Assembly (NCBI GenBank): GCA_011947345.1
Contig: JAAVTG010000247.1
Coordinates: forward strand, 1-30,151
DNA length: 30,151 bases
Direction of reading: 5' to 3'
Source: Phytophthora quininea
Taxonomy: Eukaryota; Oomycota; Peronosporomycetes; Peronosporales; Peronosporaceae
A model generated the notes under the pieces. That model was not told the DNA's origin. It did no database searches and saw only the letters and a program-made list of their open reading frames with translations. Of this stretch, positions 1-11,392 are shown piece after piece (position 1 is the first letter of the stretch; the number at the start of each line of letters is the position of its first letter). Made by a program: the position numbers and the translations under genes.

Positions 1-3000
1 AAGACGTTGTAGGACCCGTCCGGATGGAAGATGTACTTGAGTTCCTCGGTGCGCACCCCTTGCTCATGCCGTTGAACGGGTTGCACATGACGACGTGTCG
101 CTCTTGCGGGCTCTCTCGAGCTTCAGCCGCCAGCGCCTCCGCCTCCGAGGTTTTCACTTTGACATCTTCTTCCGATAGACCTTGAGCTGCTTGTGCCTGG
201 GCTTCCTTCTGCGCTTCAGGTTGAGATCGTCGACGCTTCATCGAGTGGCCATAGCCGTGCTGGTGGAGCGGTTCCTCTGGAGTGACGCCCAAGATGTCGG
301 CGATCGTGGCCATGAGATCCGACTGCATGGACAATTGGTTCACTACTTTGCCCTTGTCTTCTTCTCGTAGGAAATCATCCGCCAGAATGAGGAATGGCAC
401 CGCGAGGCTTCGTCCCACACACCCGAGTCCGCAATGGACGGGTTGTTGTCGTGCTCGAGTCGGCCGTAGCCATGGTCGCCTTCGATGATCACGATCGTGT
501 TCTTCATCAGCCCCTTGGCACGCAGTGCAGCGATGAAGTCGCCCAGCATTTCGTCCGAGAAGTACATCGAGTCCAAGTACTTCTTGTTGTAGCGTGTGTA
601 GAGCCCCGAGAGGTCCGGCGTGTCGTAGAAGTCCGGAAGCGCCCACGGGTTGTGGCTCGTGATACTGTACATGTCAATAAAGTACGGCGATTGCAGCCCT
701 TCCCAGCCAGGAAGCGGCGGCTTCGTCGTGGAGACAGTCTTTTTGCAGAGGTTTTCGATGACGACACGTCCGAGTGAGCGGCGCGATAGTGTCTACCTTT
801 TGCTGCGACTGGAACCGTGATGGCTTCTTCGTCCGTCGCGTTCGTCGACTGTCCCGGAAGTTTGCTATCTGCGTTAAGCTCTGGCAGCGACATCGACGAC
901 GACGCGTTCGTGGAGTTCATGCTGGCATTGTGAGCCGACTCGATGGCGTAGAGAAGCATCTCGAACGACAAGTGGTCGTGCATGCCCCAAGAAAAGTGGT
1001 CGTCGGGTGTGTTCTTGTAGTTGCGCGTCTCGTGCAGCATCTTGCGGATTTTGCGGTCGTCCACCAGCTTGTCAAAGCCGTTTTGAAGGAGGAACTTGTC
1101 CCAATACTCCCACGTCAGATCGACAGCGCTCCAAAACAGGTTAAAGTAGCCACGGTTCTTCAAGAACTGCGGCAGACCTCGCACGTTTAGCGTAGTGCTG
1201 TACTGTTTGAGAGCAGTAGTCTCGGTGCACGATGGTAGCATACCGAACAGTGTCGTAAGAAGCGTGCGGGTCGTCTGCACACACTGCGTGTAGTGTTTGC
1301 TGTAGAGCACACCCGACTTGGTCAGCTCGTCGAAGTGCGGCGTCGCGCTTTTGCCTGTGGCCTCCTTTTCGCGGCACCACCGAGCACACCTACATCTAAG
1401 TGTCTCCACGATTCCATATTCAGTACAATGATGTTGGGCTGGGCTTTGATCTTCTTCTCGCCTTCGGAAGCAGCGTCGTTGTCGGACGTTGCATTCTGCG
1501 GGTCCTCAGGGGCAGGCACATTCAGGTCTAGTTCAAACACATTCTCGCCTTCATAGCCCGTCGTCTTGCGCCACAGCAATGCGCACTGGTCATCGTTGCC
1601 GAGACCATCTACTTCGTACTTCTCCGCGACACCGAATGTTGAACGCAGAGCACTACTTGCCGCAGTGCAGTTAATCTCTTCGCGGTGGATTGAGGTGGGG
1701 TGCTCGAAAAACTGCTCCGTCTGCAGTGCAAACATTGCGTTGTTCATGAGCTTCATGTCCACGCCTCCCTTTCCATCGATGAGCATTGACGCAGACAACG
1801 CACAACACGTCATGAGCACACTAGCGAGAATGCATCGACCCAGCACGGTCAATGGACCCGCCTTGGAGAATGACGAGCCAGATCCGTAGCCAGGAGAGCA
1901 AATGGGAAGCTGGGCACGAACGCCGAGGTGAAACCACTTGAGGTTGAAGCACTGCTGCCCTGAACGTGGTTGTAGCCTTGGCTGCTGCGTCTTCGTGATC
2001 GGGTGGGCTTGCTTGCACGGTGCCAGTACGACGCGAACAAATTCGATACGTACGAGCTAGACGACGTGGTCGTACTGGAACCTGCCATCGAGTCCTTGCG
2101 TGCATTAAACCGTCGGTCGAAGCAGCAGCAAATTGCACTCGGCAGTCTTAAAAAGTCCGACGCCAGCGGCAATCTTCCAGTGTAGAACCCGAACGTCAGC
2201 GCAGCCATGAGCGCCAGATACACCGCCCAGGACCCCACCACCGTCCGCGTTAACACTTCCTCGTCCATCAACGAAGCTGTGAACTGCGTCATGTAGTTGA
2301 AGAAAATGTTGACGAAGGCGCGGTTCAGTCTCGGATGCATCGTCACCTGCAAGCAAAATCCGCGACGCTGGCGATGGTCGCCGCCACGAGAATAATCTGC
2401 AGCAGCGTCAAAATGACCATCGAGTGCACCGCTCTCCGGAGTCTCGCGATTAGAGCAGGGCTGTTGGCTGCTCCGCCCAGACTCAGCAGCGTCCTGTGGT
2501 TCGTGGTCACACCAGACGCCAACGCTTCCATGCCTTCGTCCCTCAAATCGTATTCGTTCGCAAGTACCGGCATATACACCGGTAGAAATCGCGCACTGCT
2601 GCTGCGTTCTCTTAGAAATCCACTGTTGGGGAAACTCCGGGAGCTCTGCGAGTTGGCTGAGATCAGTCCTGTCGGAGTCAGACTACCGCTGTCGAAGAGC
2701 ACCTTGACCAGACAAATGCAGGTCGAGGCCTGCAGAAAGATGGCGATGTCTTGCATGAGTCCTGCGACCAGCGCCTGCAGAATCTTGGGGCCTGAAAACC
2801 GGTGCACAAAGCGCGCAAAGTTCAGGACGCGGCCGAGCACCGGCAGTCCCAGGAACGCGTACACCAGCACGGCCAGCCACATGGTCTGGTACACGCGTTG
2901 ACTCGCCATGACGACGGAGCGGCCTCCCCACCACCGCCGCGTGCGTCCCAGCAATGACGCGTCCGCCTCTATGTCCAATTGTCGACCTCCTTGAGCGGCG

Positions 3001-3055
3001 TCATCCAGCTGCAGCGTGGGTGAGAGCCCCGGTTGCGGCGATAGATCATGGGCAT
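1..3055 (-). CDS. Polytopic membrane sulfatase / LTA-synthase-like phosphohydrolase, frame-broken, 3' end outside window
   Basis: Member of the alkaline phosphatase/sulfatase superfamily of the LtaS type: a hydrophobic N-terminal half followed by an extracytoplasmic hydrolase domain. Read on the minus strand from ATG 3055 there are about five hydrophobic segments (near 2890, 2780, 2400, 2230 and 1830). The catalytic domain then opens with the metal-binding stretch PNIIVLNMESWR (about 1430), a Thr-rich candidate nucleophile loop QTTRTLLTTLFGMLP (about 1265), and the metal-binding EGDHGYG (about 475). The reading frame changes near 3027-3030, 2355-2358, 1904-1906, 1366-1369, about 770-790, about 400 and about 55. 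Almost all breaks lie in short homopolymers and each fits one missing base, so the gene is either an assembly casualty or a recent pseudogene. The start is the first ATG upstream of a continuous hydrophilic leader; an ATG near 2908 is the alternative. Substrate unknown. It diverges from UFSP2. Confidence 0.7.
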
Positions 3056-3454
3056 CTTGATGCGGTCGGAGAGTGCCAACCCAGCCCTGGCGAAAGTTGC
3101 TGGGCGTTTTAGTCGTTAAGACTCCGCGGTTATGACAAAATACCCTCTCCACGCAACCGCCCGCGGCGTGTCTTAACTGGAGGATGGCGAGCGCTTGAGG
3201 CCGGTAACTCGTGCTTGGCAGTCTTGGGCTGTTGCTCGTCGTGGACCAGCCTGCGGACTTGTACTGTGGGCCAAGGCGGCGAGGAAGAGCGCAAGGGCCA
3301 AGTGGACACAAACAGCCGATGGGAACAAGCATACCGTGACTGACTCACCCTACCCGCAGCGACCTCATTGGCAGAAATGGCGTGGTACCCCACGATTGGA
3401 CGAAACAAGCACCCATGTTACAGAACCCATCCAATAGACTTGGCGCCAACGAGC
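3056..3454. promoter_or_regulatory. Shared divergent promoter region, sulfatase-like gene / UFSP2
   Basis: These 399 bases separate two divergently transcribed genes. No coding signal consistent with either neighbour extends through it. A CTCATTGGC stretch near 3362 on the plus strand resembles the Inr half of oomycete core promoters and lies about 90 bases before the UFSP2 ATG. Nothing else is recognisable. Confidence 0.35.
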
Positions 3455-5530
3455 ATGGAGACCGTGGGCGCGATTCCGGCGGCGCTGCTGCGCTCCCTGC
3501 AGCGGTTCTCGCCGTCCGACGAGCAGGAGGACGCCTCTGCTTACGACGTGCTGACTCGTGGCGCCATCCTCGGCGTATATACCCAGTTACCCTCGTCAGA
3601 CAGCGACATCCCCATCATCCCGCGCCTCGTCATCTTGGGGCTCTTGCGACAGGCTGCAGACACGGAAATCGCCGGCAACTTGGCAGATTACGTGCCTACT
3701 GGCATTAGCACACTCGGCAGCTTTGCAGTCGTCCGAGGCGCCTCGTCAGAAGATGAAGAAGCAGGTTAGACACAAGCTCGATCCTTTTTTTACTGTAAAT
3801 ACGGACTAACTTTATTATTTTTATTATTTGTAGTGGAAGCGGTGGCGTTGCAAGTCGCAACAGAGAGGGAAACGTGTTGGTGTATGAGCTGACGACAAAG
3901 ACGGCTAGGTTGTATCACTGTGAGGAAGGTAAAGCAACCAAGCTGGAATTGGAAGAGGTGTCTGGGCTGCATGCTCGCGATTTCCATCGTGCGGTGGGTG
4001 TTACACCGCTACGATGTGCTGTGGATATTTATGCGACGGAGAAGACGACGCTACTAAAGTTGTTGAGGAAATATCAAGCGGCTACGAAGGATGAGAAGGA
4101 TTTTTTCGTTCGGGTCGGAGCTACGATGAAGAGCAAGAAGTGGGGGTTTCCGAGTGCTTAATGGCCGTGGAGAGACGACGCTGAAGCCTGATGCGGAGCC
4201 TCTCTTGCTCGAGTCGCTTTTGCCTGAAGATGGGGATGATAGTAACGATACAAAGAGCAAGAAGAAAAACAGCAAGAAGCAGAAGAAATCAACAGCAAAG
4301 AAGACTGCCTCGCAGCAGAATGGTGGGGACCAAAGTGAAGACGCTCCTCGATTCCTGCCGTCGTTGGAATACGGCGACATTGCCAACGTGGACTTGCTAG
4401 TCAGTCTCGCCCCGATGGATGGCGCAGCCGAGGTCGCCGCGCCTGTCGTGACGATCCCGCCACCTTCTGGCCCGAAGTTCGTTCGCCGCCACTTTCGCGC
4501 TCATTGCGATGCGCTGGTGATCGTTCCAGTTAATGCATCCTTGCAGTCGATCTTGCCGCTGCTTCGCCAGCAACTTTACACGCAGCTGACGACGTTGTCG
4601 AAGCGACTCGTACATGCCGATGAGTCTGTGTCATCTGTGGCGGCGCATCAGTTCCCGCTAGTTGGTGCAGCGTTCCCATTGACGTTGATTTCAACCTCGA
4701 ATGGGGACGACGACGCTGACGACGATAGCATGGAGGACGACGAGTTTCTAGAAAGACTTCATCGAGCGTTCTTTCAGTCTGTGCAGCAGCCTCTCTTCCG
4801 TGAGTCCCGCGGGTGTTCGTTGGCGCAGCAGGGCGAGTGGCTTGCAGCCAGTGACGTGCTGTACAATGTGCACGAAGGAGTCCCTGGCTCTAGTGTGAGT
4901 GCACAAGGCCAGCAGTGCATACAAGCTCTGGTAGATGGCTTCTACGGCTACTACCACTACATGCAGCAGAACACGAACGACAAAGGCTGGGGCTGTGCGT
5001 ATCGCTCGCTGCAAACGCTGGCGTCTTGGCTGTTCGTACAACATTATACGCAGCAGCGTTTCCTCTCGCACGAGCAGATCCAGCGTGCCCTGGTTCAGAT
5101 GGGAGACAAACCTGCTCGCTTCCAAGGCTCGACTGAATGGATCGGTAGTCTTGAAGTAGGGTATGTTCTGGACGAGCTGTTTGGCGTGACGTTCCGTTCG
5201 TTGAGTGTTTCGAGCGGTGCTCAGCTTCCCGATGTTGCACGAGAGCTGCTACATCACTTTGAAACACAAGGAACGCCCGTTATGATGGGAGGCGGCCAGT
5301 TGGCTTTCACGCTGCTAGGCGTCGACTACGACCCGGATTCGGGTGCGTGTGCGTTCCTCACTTTAGATCCGCACTACACGGGCGATGAAGACTTGGCCAC
5401 CATCCAGCAGCAGACTGTAGCGCTTGAAGGGTACAAGGCCGTGCCCTGCAGTTGGCGCAAGACGACATCCTTCGCCAAGAACAGTTTCTACAACCTGTGT
5501 CTGCCGCAGCGCCCCACTGTTGGTGTATGA
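3455..5530 (+). CDS. UFSP2: UFM1-specific protease 2 (UFSP2, peptidase C78)
   Basis: Cysteine protease that matures the ubiquitin-like modifier UFM1 and removes it from substrates, mostly at the ER. Exon 1 is 3455-3764; a 69-nt intron (3765-3833, GTTAGA...TTGTAG) joins in phase to exon 2 from 3834. The C-terminal C78 domain is intact: NDKGWGCAYRSLQT (about 4978-5020) carries the catalytic Cys, PVMMGGGQLAFTLLGVDYD (about 5275-5333) holds the conserved Gly-rich and Asp stretch, and LDPHYTG (about 5365) is the Asp-Pro-His box. A Lys-rich linker (about 4250-4310) and an acidic patch (about 4705-4745) separate it from the N-terminal region. The frame changes once, in the five-G run 4142-4146 (one base too many or two too few), between the N-terminal part and the rest. 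With that exception the 458-codon stretch is open. The start is the ATG preceding the conserved N-terminal region; an in-frame ATG at 3368 is possible. Confidence 0.9.
3765..3833 (+). other. Intron 1 of UFSP2 (69 nt)
   Basis: GT donor at 3765 and TAG acceptor ending at 3833. It is AT-rich with a T-rich 3' half, and removing it joins the two reading frames in phase across a Val codon. The length is typical of oomycete introns. Confidence 0.8.
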
Positions 5531-5931
5531 TCTGCTTAGACAACAGCGCAAACAATACAACTCGTACAGCTACAGAAAATAGTTTATTTTTCCCTTGTTT
5601 CTGCGTTGAGGGACAGGCTCCACGACTGGAGTGGAGAGAACACCGCTCGGGTCATGAAGCCCGTCGAGGTGGTTTTGGTGGTGGTGGTGGTAGTTGGGGT
5701 CGGTTGGTTTCCTTGCAATGGTGCCGAGAATGGAGGCCGGAAGCTCGTGTACACTTGGACGGATATAGATAAAGGAGCTTCCGCTTCAGCATGCTGTTTT
5801 TCTTGGACACCGAGAGACTCGCCATCTCTCGTTGCCATTTCTTGTCTTCTGCTTTTTCTTTCTCGTCGTGATCATCTGTGTCTGTTGATCGAAACCACTA
5901 GGTTTCATCGTTTGTCTTTCGCTGTGGGGAG
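5531..5931. other. Convergent intergenic region with GGT low-complexity tract
   Basis: About 400 bases between the 3' ends of UFSP2 (+) and the PH-domain gene (-). The only structure seen is a short (GGT)n-like tract at about 5673-5698. Open frames here have no recognisable product and look like shadows. Confidence 0.5.
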
Positions 5932-7296
5932 CTATCCCGACAGCGCGTGTCTGTTGTGTCTGTGCTGGAGGTTGGAGACAGCCGACGCGGCTGACGCCGA
6001 GGCCGCCGCGATGGCTCGCAGGTTCCTGCTCGGCGCATTATGCGCCGAGTTCTGCAACATCTGCGCCAGGATGTCCACCTGGTTCTTTTTGTTAATCTTT
6101 CTCTTCAACGCCCTAGTGGTCGAATCTTGAAGTGAGCCGTTCGTGGGTCCGGGTGTGTTACGCGAGACCTGCTTGGCGAAGCGCAGCAAGTTCACCCAGA
6201 GATCGGACTCCTCCGTCGTCTTGGTGCGTAGCAACATCATGGACGGTGCGTCCGCTCCCGTGTCGTGGAAGTCCAGACGGAAGTCTCCGTGGCTCATTTT
6301 CTCAATGTGGGCCACATTGCGCAGGTCAATGACACCTCGTGGGCTCTTCCAGTAGCTGCGTTTGTACATGAGCACAACGCCCGCCTGGAAGTCAAGATAG
6401 AACCAGCGCTTACGGAAGCTACGCAGCAAGAACGGGATCGTGTCCTTAAGCACGTTGACGTAGCCACAGTAGGGCGGCAAGTCCATGTCTACAGGCGGCA
6501 TGGGCGGTGGCATCTCGGTGCGCGTCGGTTGACGCAGCACTGGCGCCGGGATGCGCACCTGCTTGGCCTGCTCCTCCTGGAAGAGCTGGAAGAAGTACTG
6601 CTGCAGCTGGGACTTCTCCGACCTGATGACGGTGATGGCCTGCACCATGCTGTCCTCATCATGGGCCAGCTCGGCCAGGTCGTCGTCGTCCAGCTCGAGG
6701 CTCTTGGCCTTGAGGCGGTCCTCGCGCTCCATCTCCCAGAGCTCGTGCTCGTCCACCTCGTGGCCGTCGTCGTCCAGTAGTTGGAACCTACCGGAGTCGG
6801 TGCGTTCGCGGTGTAGTAGCGAGCGAGAGCTCATGATCAACTGCGACCCGAATGGGTACACCGCAGGACCCTGCTCGTACCGGTACTCGTCGTCTTCTTC
6901 CTCGTCGTCCTCGTCACGCCAGAACCCGTCGCTTAGTCCGAAGTTCTGACGGAACATCTCGACCGTGTTGGCATCGCTGATGTCGTAGTAGCCGTGCGAC
7001 TCGAAGAACTCGAGGCCATCGTCGGCCGCGCCTTCGTACACGGCCTGCAGGTGCAGGTCGAAGGGGGTGCGGTCGTGGCGCTTCATGAAGCCCACTCCAG
7101 GAGCGGGCTCGGCGTCTGGCTCGACGTTGTCGCTGCGCTGGCGCTTGCTCATGTGGAGGTAGTCCAGGTCTCCGTCCAGCGACGACAGCTTGCGCGCGAG
7201 GCGGCTCTTGGCCGGGCGCGGGGGCAGCGGCATGATGCGCTCCCCGCGGTGATTGAGCATGGCGGTGGGCTCGGGCCGCTGCGGCATGGCCAGCAT
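5932..7296 (-). CDS. PH-domain protein, 454 aa, uninterrupted
   Basis: Likely membrane- or phosphoinositide-associated adaptor. The N-terminal 130 residues are basic and disordered with Pro-rich stretches. An acidic segment (DEDDEEEDDEYRYE, about 6890-6930) and a charged, coiled-coil-prone stretch (ELWEMEREDRLKAKSLELDDDDL region, about 6650-6740) follow. A PH domain spans roughly 6165-6470, starting at GYVNVLKD, with the basic RSFRKRWFYLD strand and ending in the helix with the conserved Trp, EESDLWVNLLRFAKQ. The C-terminus is Ala/Ser-rich with a basic patch RALKRKINKKNQ. ATG 7296 is chosen because the next residues form a consistent protein; the frame is open up to 7671 but the extra N-terminus looks like 5' UTR. 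This gene shows no frame break, in contrast to its neighbours. I do not recognise an orthologue by name. Confidence 0.8.
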   Translation of the reverse strand: MLAMPQRPEPTAMLNHRGERIMPLPPRPAKSRLARKLSSLDGDLDYLHMSKRQRSDNVEPDAEPAPGVGFMKRHDRTPFDLHLQAVYEGAADDGLEFFESHGYYDISDANTVEMFRQNFGLSDGFWRDEDDEEEDDEYRYEQGPAVYPFGSQLIMSSRSLLHRERTDSGRFQLLDDDGHEVDEHELWEMEREDRLKAKSLELDDDDLAELAHDEDSMVQAITVIRSEKSQLQQYFFQLFQEEQAKQVRIPAPVLRQPTRTEMPPPMPPVDMDLPPYCGYVNVLKDTIPFLLRSFRKRWFYLDFQAGVVLMYKRSYWKSPRGVIDLRNVAHIEKMSHGDFRLDFHDTGADAPSMMLLRTKTTEESDLWVNLLRFAKQVSRNTPGPTNGSLQDSTTRALKRKINKKNQVDILAQMLQNSAHNAPSRNLRAIAAASASAASAVSNLQHRHNRHALSG

Positions 7297-8467
7297 GGTT
7301 GCTGTGCTTGGCGCTGGATCCGAAAGATTGCTGGGTGGTGTTTGTTTCGGGGCCTCTTCGCCCTGAGTGGCGCTTTTCCGATTGAAGCGCGACGGACCAG
7401 CCGGATGAGCGAGCGATCCGGCAGGTAGAAACCAATGGGCAGTCGCGACACGGAGACAAAAATTCCCCCACCGAGCCGAGGTGTCGACGCCTGTCACGAG
7501 ACCCTTGGGGCTCCTTCCGCTCTTCTTCTCTCGCTTCGTGCCCCAGCTGACAAATCCCCCACTGCGGCCGGGCAGCTCCTCGGAATCCTGGTGCTCTGCA
7601 GCTATACGCGAGAATGTATGGCTGACTGCAACTTCTCGAAGAAGTTCGGTGCAAAACGTCAAAACACGCATATTAAGATCGGAGATGTGAGGCGTCAGTT
7701 AGGGAGGCTCTGTGCCGAAACGTGCAACGAACGAGACGAACTTCGCGAGCAATACATGGAAGGGAGAGAAATGAGTCCGGCACACTTGTTAACGCACTCA
7801 TTTTCCGTCGGCAGCGGTGGTGCTGCGCATGGCAAGTTGAGGTGCTCGTGGGGTGCCGATCGTATGCGTTTTTCGGAGTAGGGCTAGGCCTCATTCAAAA
7901 GCTGTTTTTTAGCGCCAGTTCCAGCCGGCAGAAAAGCCCGTCATCGACCGGTCGTCTCCATGTCACAATCGGAAGGCAAACTGCAATGCCAAGACAAACG
8001 CGCGAGCAGCTCCAGGATAAGCACGTCGATACAGCTTGTGAGGGCGAGCGCGAGTCCTGTGTGGCTGGACGCCTCCGCATGCACTCGAGTTGCGTGCGCG
8101 GATGAATGAATAAAGATCCACGAGAGCTTGACGCCGCCCGGTTGAAAGCCACTCCAAAATGGCCTGAAAGAGCTTTGCAGGACCGCCCAGGGTTCGACCA
8201 TCTCGCCACCGCAATTGCTCCAGCTAGCCATCCCATGGTCGTCAGCAATGGCCATCGGCACGCGGGGCTAATCCTCCGCCCGTCGCACACTGGCGCTTTG
8301 CCGTGCGAGATCCTTTTCCGAGCAAGTTTCCCCAACTGCCATTGCACATGCACAAAATGTCAAGTCGTAGGGTATCAATACACCAATGTACCCATCGTGG
8401 ATTTCACCCAATCACAGGCTAGTGCACGAACAGTCGAATTACTCTGCACTGGTAGACAGTTGGGAGC
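7297..8467. other. Long divergent intergenic region, no gene recognised
   Basis: About 1.17 kb between the divergent PH-domain gene and glycosyltransferase gene. Several short open frames exist on both strands but none shows a domain, signal peptide or paired-exon logic. It presumably holds both 5' UTRs and promoters. I see no repeat or mobile-element signature. Confidence 0.5.
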
Positions 8468-10068
8468 ATGGCCAAGAAGGAGTTCCACAAGGTCTACAAC
8501 GCGCAGGCGCGGCGCAGTCTGCGTCTGCCGACCCAGAGCCAGGTCGTGGTCGGCACGATGGGGCTGGCGGCGCTGCTGCTGCTGCTGGAGATGAGCTTCC
8601 TGCGCGGAGGGGCGACGTCACCAGCGACTACGTGCACGCCGAGGCGGCCGAGGGCCAGGACTTTTACCCGGACGAGATCCTGCAGAGCAACTGGGCGCAG
8701 GACATCAAGCAGGAGGACCTGGTGCATCTGAGCCTGCTGCACGAGGCCTGTCTCGCCCACAAGGAGAGCGTCGTGCCCTGGACATATGGGCTCGGCGGGC
8801 AGGTGGCGTCCCCAGTGTCCTCATTGACCGGGACGACCCAGATCTACTAGAGAAAATGAGACAATGCCCTGATGTGGACATTTTCCTGCCGGTCGGGATT
8901 AGGGGCCACGGCTACTGCGAGGACTCGATCGCCTACACCAAATGTGAGCAAACCTCGTGGATTGATTTGGTCTTGAAGTTGAAGCTGACTACGATTTATT
9001 AATCTTTTGTATTGTAGTTTTGAAGTCGAGGATGTTGCCTGCGTGGGCGGTGGAGATGAAATACGTGGACAAGAAGACTGGGCAGACGTTATCGTACCAC
9101 GACTTGTGTCCGAAGACGCCCATGATCTTCCTCAACCACTACTGGGACGGCATCCCGGACTCTCCCGACTGGCCACTGAGCAAACCACTGTATCTGATGC
9201 CGAATATTGAAATGTACGAGCTCAAACCGGAGCACTACTGGAACGTAGACGTAGTGCTGTGCAAAACAGCAATATGTGCGCGAAGAGTGCGGCTCTGGTA
9301 CGAACAGGAAGGCAACCCGCGCCACACCAAGGTGCTCTACACGAGGCATACGTCCTCGGACGTGGCCACGTTAGCTAGAGCTCGACTGGGTGACGACGAA
9401 ATTAAACCCAAGAACTGGTCGGACGTGCAGTTTATCCACGCGGTAGGCACCAGCGTGCAAAGGGCACCAAGCCGGTGTTGAATTGCTGGCTTGAGCGCCC
9501 AGATTTCCCACCGCTTCACGTGTACATGCACGAAGATGTATACAATGGGAACTTGAAGAATTTCTACGAGGATAAGATCCGAGATACTCAGGTGCACATG
9601 CACGTCGGTCGAGCGAGCGCCGACGAGTTTGGCAAGATGATTGCGGAATCGGCCTTCTTCATGTGCACGAGTTTGCAGGAAGGGTACGGCCACTACATCA
9701 ACCAGGCGCGAGCTAGCGGCGCGGTCATTGTGACGACCGATCTGCCGCCGATGAACGAGTTCCTGACGCCAAAGTCTGGTGTCCTTATCCCAGTAAAGCG
9801 ATGGGCGTACCAGGAGCAGCTTCTTGGTGGGAAATACAAGGGAGAACATGGTCTGCAGGGTTTAGAAGGATTCACAGCAGATTTGGAAGGAGACGGAGTG
9901 TGTGCTGCTGTAGAGAAAATCCTCTCGATGACGCCGGCGGAGAGAGAAAATGGCGGATCGCGCTAAAAGCAGTACTTCATCGACTTGAACTTCTTCGCTG
10001 CCAAGATGAACGAACTGCGGCAAATTGCGCGTGGCGACGCTCCAAAACTCCGAGGCGATGGAAAGTAG
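8468..10068 (+). CDS. Type II membrane glycosyltransferase (GT4-like C-terminal fold), frame-broken
   Basis: Predicted Golgi/ER-lumen sugar transferase. A short cytosolic N-terminus (MAKKEFHKVYNAQARRS) precedes a single hydrophobic segment (about 8545-8600), as in type II glycosyltransferases. A conserved intron of 74 nt lies at 8944-9017 (GTGAGC...TTGTAG). The C-terminal half shows the group-1/GT4 nucleotide-sugar site: HVGRASADEFGKMIAESAFF (about 9600-9660), then the EX7E-type segment EGYGHYINQARASGA (about 9680-9724) and TTDLPPMNEFL. The frame changes in homopolymers at 8609-8612, 8810-8813, 9459-9461, 9947-9950 and 9965-9968; each fits one missing base, or two at 9947. The TAA at 9964-9966 is bridged only if both last changes are errors; the protein then ends at 10066-10068. 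Donor and acceptor are unknown. Confidence 0.75.
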
Positions 10069-10213
10069 TCTCGCGGTTTGTGAGAAATCGCAGAAGCCCG
10101 TGTCTAGCGATGCGGAGGATAGGTAGAGAGTGAAGTACGAACAAGGCAACCATGTATCTACAGAATGAAAGCGAAACAATGATCGTGGACTCAGCGCTGG
10201 GCCATTTTGCAAT

Positions 10214-10900
10214 CTACTTAACGCATCTTCCGTTGACTGCGTAGTCGATTTCACTATTCGCCACGCCATGCCCCAACTCACAACTCCAATGAGCACGTCA
10301 CCCTTCGACGATGCTAGCCCCTCCCGGTCGTGTTCCACCGGCACACAGCATTGTCTTGTCGACGACATTATTCAGCACTTCTCTTAGTTCCAAAGCACTT
10401 ATTGGGCTTACTGCAATTGGTAGGACTGCGTGTGATTTTTTCCAGTTTGGCCCCATTCGACTAAGGTAGCGAGTGGAGCCGGCACCACTTGGTCGTTGTC
10501 TCGTCGCCCTCACGGAAGTCCGAGTCATCGGCTGTAGCGAGCTTTACCTGTGGAAAAGAGCTTGTCTTCTCCAGCTCCAGCACTGCAAAGTTGTTGGTAA
10601 GCATCGTCCAATTTGCAAAATTGGGGCATGATCGAGACGACTCGAATTTGCTCTTCGTCTTGAGTGCCGTTGAAGTCGTGTGAGCCGATCGAAGCCCAGC
10701 GAATACTACCACGGATGCGAGGCAGTGAGAATGTGATTTGACGAGATGAGGAAGCCGCCGCAGAAAATCGCAGCTCCGTTGTGTACGTTTTCGCTCCGAT
10801 CGGAGCGTCTTCGCTAGCAACAATGGGCGAGGTGCGGTACAAGTCGTATCAACAACCGAGAGGAACGCAACGAGTAGAGTTGCAGGACGATCGCTATGTA
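10214..10900 (-). pseudogene. GIP-E: decayed trypsin-fold / glucanase-inhibitor-like pseudogene
   Basis: Remnant of a secreted S1-family-fold gene of the GIP type. Homologous pieces in order on the minus strand are a signal-peptide-like region without an ATG (about 10897), the CGGFLI-type disulfide strand and TASH motif followed directly by a stop (about 10710-10740), the WASIGSHDFNGTQ strand, the LEL region around the catalytic Asp position (about 10570), the MLCAG strand (about 10348), and GDVLIGVVSWG. The block that should contain the catalytic Ser (GDSGGPL in A1) is deleted, as is the C-terminal PSVF...RV segment. The frame changes several times and stops are internal, so unlike its neighbours it cannot be explained by homopolymer errors alone. 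It is tandem and same-strand with A1. Confidence 0.75.
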
Positions 10901-11392
10901 AAGCGACAACCGTGCTCTCCAACTGCTTTGGGCGAATGTAATGCCCGCCATCGAGAAAACCCAAAGCAAACCACTTCGCTTATCCGCCGGCACTTGCATC
11001 TTTCTCCTCGACGATAAGTTGTCGTTTCCTTCTCCGACAATGAAGATCCTCACTTCGGCACCAGTAATCACACTGTTCAACCCCCTCTGACTACTGACTA
11101 ATCGAGAGATGTGGAGCCCATCCGAGATCGTCATGCTGCGCTGCGGTTTGTCAAAGCACAGTTGTTTGCAGAACGGCTTGTCCAATGCTTTGACGTAGCA
11201 ACGTCATGACTCATGAGTCACTACCAGCTTGTGCTCGTGGGTCGACTCGGTTGCTACGAGTTCGTGCAACTACGGTAGACACTGACTTTCAAGAGATTGA
11301 ATGAAGTTTCTGAAGGCCAAATGTATTGTTTGAACTTGGGTGTGTTTTGTCGTCGAGAGGTGTCGTCTATCTACGAACTCCAAGCAGTTTTG
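10901..11392. other. Intergenic region between GIP-E and GIP-A1
   Basis: About 490 bases separating two minus-strand GIP-type copies. It contains the degenerate 5' flank of GIP-E and the 3' flank of A1. I found no copy of the GATTGCGCGAAA promoter motif that precedes the other A-type copies. Confidence 0.4.

Noticed and set aside
5673..5698. GGT-rich tract considered as a tandem repeat or G-quadruplex element
   Set aside because: Short and imperfect; it lies in a convergent intergenic region with no associated feature.
6265..6780. Plus-strand open frame of 171 codons antisense to the PH-domain gene
   Set aside because: It is the complement of a strongly coding region with acidic repeats; the His/Val/Leu-rich translation is a shadow.
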